Shown here: piece after piece, positions 22,506 through 26,047 of the stretch | Position numbering within the stretch: the first letter of the stretch is position 1 | How the letters are laid out: each line of letters opens with the position of its first letter | NCBI GenBank assembly: GCA_034189035.1 | Contig: JAXHVA010000058.1 | Location: 1 to 26,047, forward strand | Source: JAUXFK01 sp034189035 | GTDB lineage: Bacteria; Desulfobacterota; UBA8473 | Reading direction: 5' to 3' | Length of the DNA stretch: 26,047 nt | The notes under the pieces: model-generated | Told to the model about the DNA's origin: nothing | Seen by the model: only the letters and a program-made list of their open reading frames with translations | Database searches by the model: none | Made by a program: the position numbers and the translations under genes

Positions 22506-23651
22506 ATGCCAATCTATCTTGACAATGCTGCAACATCTTTCCCTAAACCGGAGTCAGTATACCAGGCCTTTAATGACGTCTTCAGAAATATAGGTGCTAA
22601 TCCAGGCAGATCAGGACATAGATGGGGGATCCAGGCGAATCATATCGTTGCTGATGTGAGAGAAAAAATCGCAGATTTTTTTAATATACCAAACCCTTCG
22701 AGTGTCGTTTTTACTCATAATTGTACGGAGGCCATTAATCTAGGAATAAAAGGACTCCTTAAACGAGGCGATCATGTAATCACAACATCAATGGAACACA
22801 ATTCTGTATTGCGTCCATTGAGATCATTGGCCTATAAAGGGGTAGAGACGACCATAGTTGAGTGTTCAAGAGAAGGGATTGTAGACCCGGATGATGTAAA
22901 GAAAGAGATAAGAAAGAACACCCGCTTGATTGTTGTTACTTATGCATCAAATGCTACAGGGGTTCTGATGCCGATAGAGGAGATAAGTAGAATTGTCAAA
23001 AATTACGGCATTGTTTTCATGGTTGATGCTGCACAGAGTGCCGGTGTAATTCAGATAGATGTCCAAAAATTGGGGATTGATTTACTTGCCTGCCCAGGCC
23101 ATAAGGCATTACTTGGCCCTCAAGGAACGGGATTCCTCTCTATTGGGGATGGTATTCAGTTGAGTCCTTTGTTGGAAGGAGGAACTGGATGGAGCTCTGA
23201 GCTTGAAGAACAACCCGAGGCCTTACCTGAGAAGTTTGAAAGTGGCACCCTCAATACTCCTGCCTTGAATGGGTTGGGGGCGGGGATAGATTTTATAAAG
23301 AAAGTAGGAATAGAAAATATAAAGAACCATGAGAATCACTTAATCTCTGAGTTGAATAGCAGATTGTATGAAATTGAAGAGATCGAAGTGTATGGCCTCC
23401 ATGATCATGAAAAGAAGACGGGCATATTCTCGTTTAACATCAAGGGGCTGAATCCTTCGGATGCAGGATTTATATTGGATAATGCGTATGATATATTAAC
23501 TCGTGTTGGTTTACACTGTGCACCTGTAGCTCATAGAACACTCGGAACATTTCCATATGGGTTTGTCAGGGTGAGTGTGGGACATTTTAATACCATAGAT
23601 GAGATCGAGCTTTTCTGTGAGGCGATTGGAGAGATCATTAGACAATTATAA
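22506..23651 (+). CDS. Cysteine desulfurase-family aminotransferase (NifS/SufS-like)
   Basis: A class V PLP enzyme of 381 residues that would take sulfur from cysteine for Fe-S clusters or thio-modifications. Residues include YLDNAATSFPKPE at 4-16, His98 in MEHNSV stacking on PLP, Asp174 and Gln177 in VDAAQSAG, the Schiff-base Lys200 in CPGHKALLGPQGTG, and the persulfide Cys338 in RVGLHCAPVAHRTLG. The closing FPYGFVRVSVGHFNT is typical of the standalone cysteine desulfurase-family subgroup common in anaerobes and clostridia. It is not adjacent to iscU or sufB, so its acceptor is unknown. tsaD starts 33 bp downstream. There is no strong ribosome binding site before ATG 22506. Confidence 0.9.
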   Translation: MPIYLDNAATSFPKPESVYQAFNDVFRNIGANPGRSGHRWGIQANHIVADVREKIADFFNIPNPSSVVFTHNCTEAINLGIKGLLKRGDHVITTSMEHNSVLRPLRSLAYKGVETTIVECSREGIVDPDDVKKEIRKNTRLIVVTYASNATGVLMPIEEISRIVKNYGIVFMVDAAQSAGVIQIDVQKLGIDLLACPGHKALLGPQGTGFLSIGDGIQLSPLLEGGTGWSSELEEQPEALPEKFESGTLNTPALNGLGAGIDFIKKVGIENIKNHENHLISELNSRLYEIEEIEVYGLHDHEKKTGIFSFNIKGLNPSDAGFILDNAYDILTRVGLHCAPVAHRTLGTFPYGFVRVSVGHFNTIDEIELFCEAIGEIIRQL

Positions 23652-23684
23652 AATAATATGAAAGCCGAAAGAAATACAGAATGA

Positions 23685-24698
23685 ATGGACGTACTTATGC
23701 TGATACTGGGAATAGAGTCTTCGTGTGATGAAACAGCAGCAGCTGTTGTGGTGGATGGCAAAAATATATTATCAAATATCATCAACTCTCAAATTAATAT
23801 ACACAGCGAATTCGGCGGGGTTGTCCCCGAGCTGGCATCCAGAAGGCATGTGGAGTCGATTATTCCGGTAATCGAAGAGGCCTTGAACAAAGCGAATGTA
23901 ACACTCGATGACATTGAAGGGATTGCTGTAACAAGAGGACCTGGGTTAATCGGTTCTTTACTGGTAGGACTATCCGCTGCAAAATCGATTGCTTACGTAA
24001 AGGGTATCCCCTTAATCGGTGTACATCATATTGAAGGGCATATCTCGGCTATTTTTTTAGAAGAAAATCAGCCGGACTTTCCTTTTATTGCCTTGGTGGT
24101 TTCTGGTGGACATACAAGCCTTTATTTTGTTGATCATATCAACACTCCTCAATTACTGGGGCAGACAAGGGATGATGCTGCTGGAGAGGCCTTTGACAAG
24201 GTTGCGAAGCTTTTACATCTCGGTTATCCAGGTGGAGTGGTAATCGATACTCTCGCTAAAGATGGAAATCCCAGGGCAGTCGACTTCCCGAGAGCATTAT
24301 TATCTCGAGATTCTCTTGACTTTAGCTTTAGCGGATTAAAGACATCTGTATCCAATTACGTAAAGAGTTCCCCGCAAGAATTCGTAACTGAAAAGATAAA
24401 TGATATTGTCGCAAGCTTTCAAGAGGCAATCGTAGATGTATTACTTGCCAAAACCCTTAACGCAGCGATAAATAATCATGTTGGGGCTATCGTTCTCGTC
24501 GGTGGAGTGGCGTGTAATACCAGACTTCGGATTCGATTGAAAAAGATGGCCTCTCAAGAAGGGCTAAAGGTATTCATTCCCTCACCTATTCTCTGTACAG
24601 ACAATGCGGCGATGATAGCTGCGGTTGGAGATAATCATCTAAAGAGGGGACTCAGCTCATCTATAGACTTGAACGCTGTGTCCAAATGGCCGATCTAG
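23685..24698 (+). CDS. tsaD: tRNA N6-adenosine threonylcarbamoyltransferase
   Basis: TsaD transfers threonylcarbamoyl from threonylcarbamoyl-AMP to A37 of ANN-decoding tRNAs, working with TsaB and TsaE. The ASKHA-fold protein has LILGIESSCDETAAA at the start, the metal ligands His115 and His119 in GVHHIEGH, the ATP-site VVSGGHTSL, GEAFDKVAKLL and the closing VGGVACNTRLR and CTDNAAM motifs. Length is 337 residues, normal for TsaD. The true start is probably the second ATG at 23697 (MLILGIESS), since family members begin there; the listed one adds MDVL. Its stop is 1 nt before the rsmA ATG. Confidence 0.95.
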   Translation: MDVLMLILGIESSCDETAAAVVVDGKNILSNIINSQINIHSEFGGVVPELASRRHVESIIPVIEEALNKANVTLDDIEGIAVTRGPGLIGSLLVGLSAAKSIAYVKGIPLIGVHHIEGHISAIFLEENQPDFPFIALVVSGGHTSLYFVDHINTPQLLGQTRDDAAGEAFDKVAKLLHLGYPGGVVIDTLAKDGNPRAVDFPRALLSRDSLDFSFSGLKTSVSNYVKSSPQEFVTEKINDIVASFQEAIVDVLLAKTLNAAINNHVGAIVLVGGVACNTRLRIRLKKMASQEGLKVFIPSPILCTDNAAMIAAVGDNHLKRGLSSSIDLNAVSKWPI

Positions 24699-24699
24699 T

Positions 24700-25563
24700 A
24701 TGAATTCTACATTATCCCAGTTGAAAAAATACAAAATACGCCCAAAGAAGAGATTTAGCCAGAATTTTCTTTTAGATGAGGATATGCTTGAGTCTATTAT
24801 CAATTTGTACGATCTGCAGGAGGATGAGATCGTTGTTGAAATTGGGGCGGGTTTAGGTGCCTTGACTGAACGATTGGCCCCTAGAGTGAAGAGAGTTATT
24901 GCACTTGAAATCGATACAACCCTGGTTCATTTACTCAAAGATAAGATTATAAGGCATTCTAATGTAGATATAGTGAACAAGGACGTTTTACAATTCGATT
25001 TTTCCGGAATTGCCAAAGAGTATGGAGGCAGGTTCAAGGTTTTGGGAAACATACCATACAGTATTTCTGCACCATTGATCTTTAAATTATCAGAATATAA
25101 GGATTTTCTGTCAATTGCTGTCCTGCTTTTGCAAAAAGAGGTTGCAGACAGGATCGTTGCTTCCCCGGGGACCAAGGCCTATGGAGTGCTTTCCGTCTTT
25201 TCCCAGGTTGATGCGTCGGTTTCCATGGACTTAACTATACCAAGGCAATGTTTCTATCCCCAGCCGAAAGTGGATTCTGCATTGGTAAGGTTTCAATTCC
25301 TTAAAACCCTGCATCTGGATATAGAGGATATTGCGATATTTAAAAAGCTTGTGCGGGCATCTTTTGCTCAAAGAAGGAAGATACTAAAAAACACATTGAA
25401 AAACTCACTGAGCTTAAATATTTCTTTCGAAGAAATATTACAGGCAGTCATTCTCTGTGGGATCGATCCAGGACGAAGGGGAGAGACTCTTAGCTTAGAA
25501 GAATTTAAGAATTTAAGCAATACCCTTTCAAAATACCAGTCTCATTCAGTAATTTCCGGTTAG
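24700..25563 (+). CDS. rsmA: 16S rRNA (adenine1518-N6/adenine1519-N6)-dimethyltransferase
   Basis: RsmA (KsgA) dimethylates two adjacent adenines in the 3' end hairpin of 16S rRNA, a late quality-control step in small-subunit assembly. It is 287 residues with the standard opening KKRFSQNFLLDEDML (16-30), SAM motif I VVEIGAGLGALTE (45-57), ALEID (motif II) and the catalytic NIPYSISAP at 117-125. The RASFAQRRKILKN segment and a C-terminal helical domain complete it. It starts 1 nt after the tsaD stop, so the two are coupled; pairing of tsaD and rsmA is known elsewhere among RNA-modification genes. Confidence 0.96.
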   Translation: MNSTLSQLKKYKIRPKKRFSQNFLLDEDMLESIINLYDLQEDEIVVEIGAGLGALTERLAPRVKRVIALEIDTTLVHLLKDKIIRHSNVDIVNKDVLQFDFSGIAKEYGGRFKVLGNIPYSISAPLIFKLSEYKDFLSIAVLLLQKEVADRIVASPGTKAYGVLSVFSQVDASVSMDLTIPRQCFYPQPKVDSALVRFQFLKTLHLDIEDIAIFKKLVRASFAQRRKILKNTLKNSLSLNISFEEILQAVILCGIDPGRRGETLSLEEFKNLSNTLSKYQSHSVISG

Positions 25564-25950
25564 GTATTTGCTTTCATACAGATTTTGTTGCTACTGCCGG
25601 CAGACAAAAAACTTTTTTTCCTCCTGCCAGGTATCAAATTGCCTGTGGCATTGGTATCCTCGATACCATAACTTCAGCTGGGCTGGGGGAGAGTACCCGG
25701 CTTACAAGAGGGCGTTCAGCTCCCTTACTATCAGTGAGGAATATCTTTCTTGTAATATTCCTGTTTAAGTTAAAGCCAATAAAAACCTTGGCTTTCTTCT
25801 ATAGCCGGCACAGTACAATAAGAGACCTCCATAAATCAATGAGCCGTCAATGCTGACTGGGTCTCCAAGTGTAGAGTGATTCTTTGACAGGACTTCACTC
25901 GCTTGATCCTGAAGTTTCTGGAATACATAAGGCCTGCTGAATAAGCGTTA
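25564..25950 (-). pseudogene. IS4-family transposase, decayed fragment
   Basis: On the minus strand, frames read FQKLQDQASEVLSKNHSTLG and DPVSIDGSLIYGGLLL, then after a small shift NRNITRKIFLTDSKGAERPL and VSRVLSPSPAEVM, with further shifts and stops before GGKKVFCLPAV. The order fits IS4-family (DUF4372-linked) transposases, which read IDGSLI..W.DYRK..HLGFDLNRNIPRKIFLTDGKG..ERPFV, the first catalytic Asp being in IDGSLI. No single frame is open, so it is dead. It explains the otherwise geneless stretch after rsmA. The family call is by recognition. Confidence 0.7.
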
Positions 25951-25985
25951 ATGAGTTGATATATTTATTTATATGTGTTAATAGG

Positions 25986-26047
25986 TTGGCCGAAAGTGCA
26001 AGCAATTTTGCATGTTTCTTCAAAAACCCTTGCACCAATCGGCGAAA
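25986..26047. repeat. Imperfect inverted repeat at the window edge
   Basis: GGCCGAAAGTGCAAG near 25987 and CTTGCACCAATCGGC near 26029 are imperfect inverse copies, about 28 nt apart. The stretch could be one end of the neighbouring insertion sequence or a separate palindrome. The sequence stops here. A minus-strand frame of 50 codons is open from 26047 down to 25895, but I do not recognise its product. Confidence 0.35.

Noticed and set aside
1..26047. CRISPR array, tRNA or rRNA genes
   Set aside because: No regularly spaced direct repeats, no cloverleaf and no conserved rRNA stretch was seen on either strand.

Overview
The window is ordinary bacterial chromosome: AT-rich, densely coded, both strands used, with no rRNA, tRNA or CRISPR array that I can see. 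Gene content (purB-purS-purQ-purL-purF, nadB, a NifS-like desulfurase, tsaD, rsmA, a B12-type acyl-CoA mutase) and the remnants of IS3- and IS4-type transposases suggest an anaerobic proteobacterium of the Desulfobacterota (deltaproteobacterial) kind. That placement is inference; no marker in the window settles it.

Layout. 1-660: palindromic intergenic DNA with one mobile hairpin element. 686-6724: a five-gene purine cluster in one direction, giving adenylosuccinate lyase, the three-part FGAM synthase (PurS, PurQ, small PurL) and an Fe-S type PurF. 6738-6922: a second hairpin element. 6966-7940: an FMN-dependent nitronate monooxygenase-like oxidoreductase, followed at once by the stump of a tyrosine recombinase. 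8196-10853 (minus): a GH15 glycoside hydrolase fused to a DUF547 domain. 10907-11517 (minus): a Phd/VapC-type toxin-antitoxin pair. 11605-12482: hairpin element, dead IS3 orfA and another hairpin. 12483-14228: a divergent large subunit of a coenzyme-B12 acyl-CoA mutase. 14229-14663: a palindrome with perfect 36-bp arms. 14664-17392: a CHAT protease - STAND NTPase - TPR gene broken by one frameshift and one in-frame stop. 17408-19375: a tightly coupled trio encoding a winged-helix protein, a membrane protein and an exported SH3-like protein. 19500-19805: a small membrane protein. 19894-20103: hairpin element. 20130-22161 (minus): nadB with a PaaI-like thioesterase. 22506-25563: cysteine desulfurase, tsaD and rsmA. 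25564-26047: an IS4-family transposase remnant.

The main themes are a housekeeping backbone (purine, NAD and Fe-S/tRNA modification and rRNA methylation genes) and gene junctions seeded with small non-coding hairpin elements of one family, in two end-types, plus decayed transposase and recombinase pieces. The most unusual part is 14664-19375. There a caspase-like CHAT/STAND sensor gene, now apparently disrupted, lies directly upstream of a small operon for a DNA-binding protein, a membrane protein and an exported protein. This could be an undescribed signalling or defence cassette.
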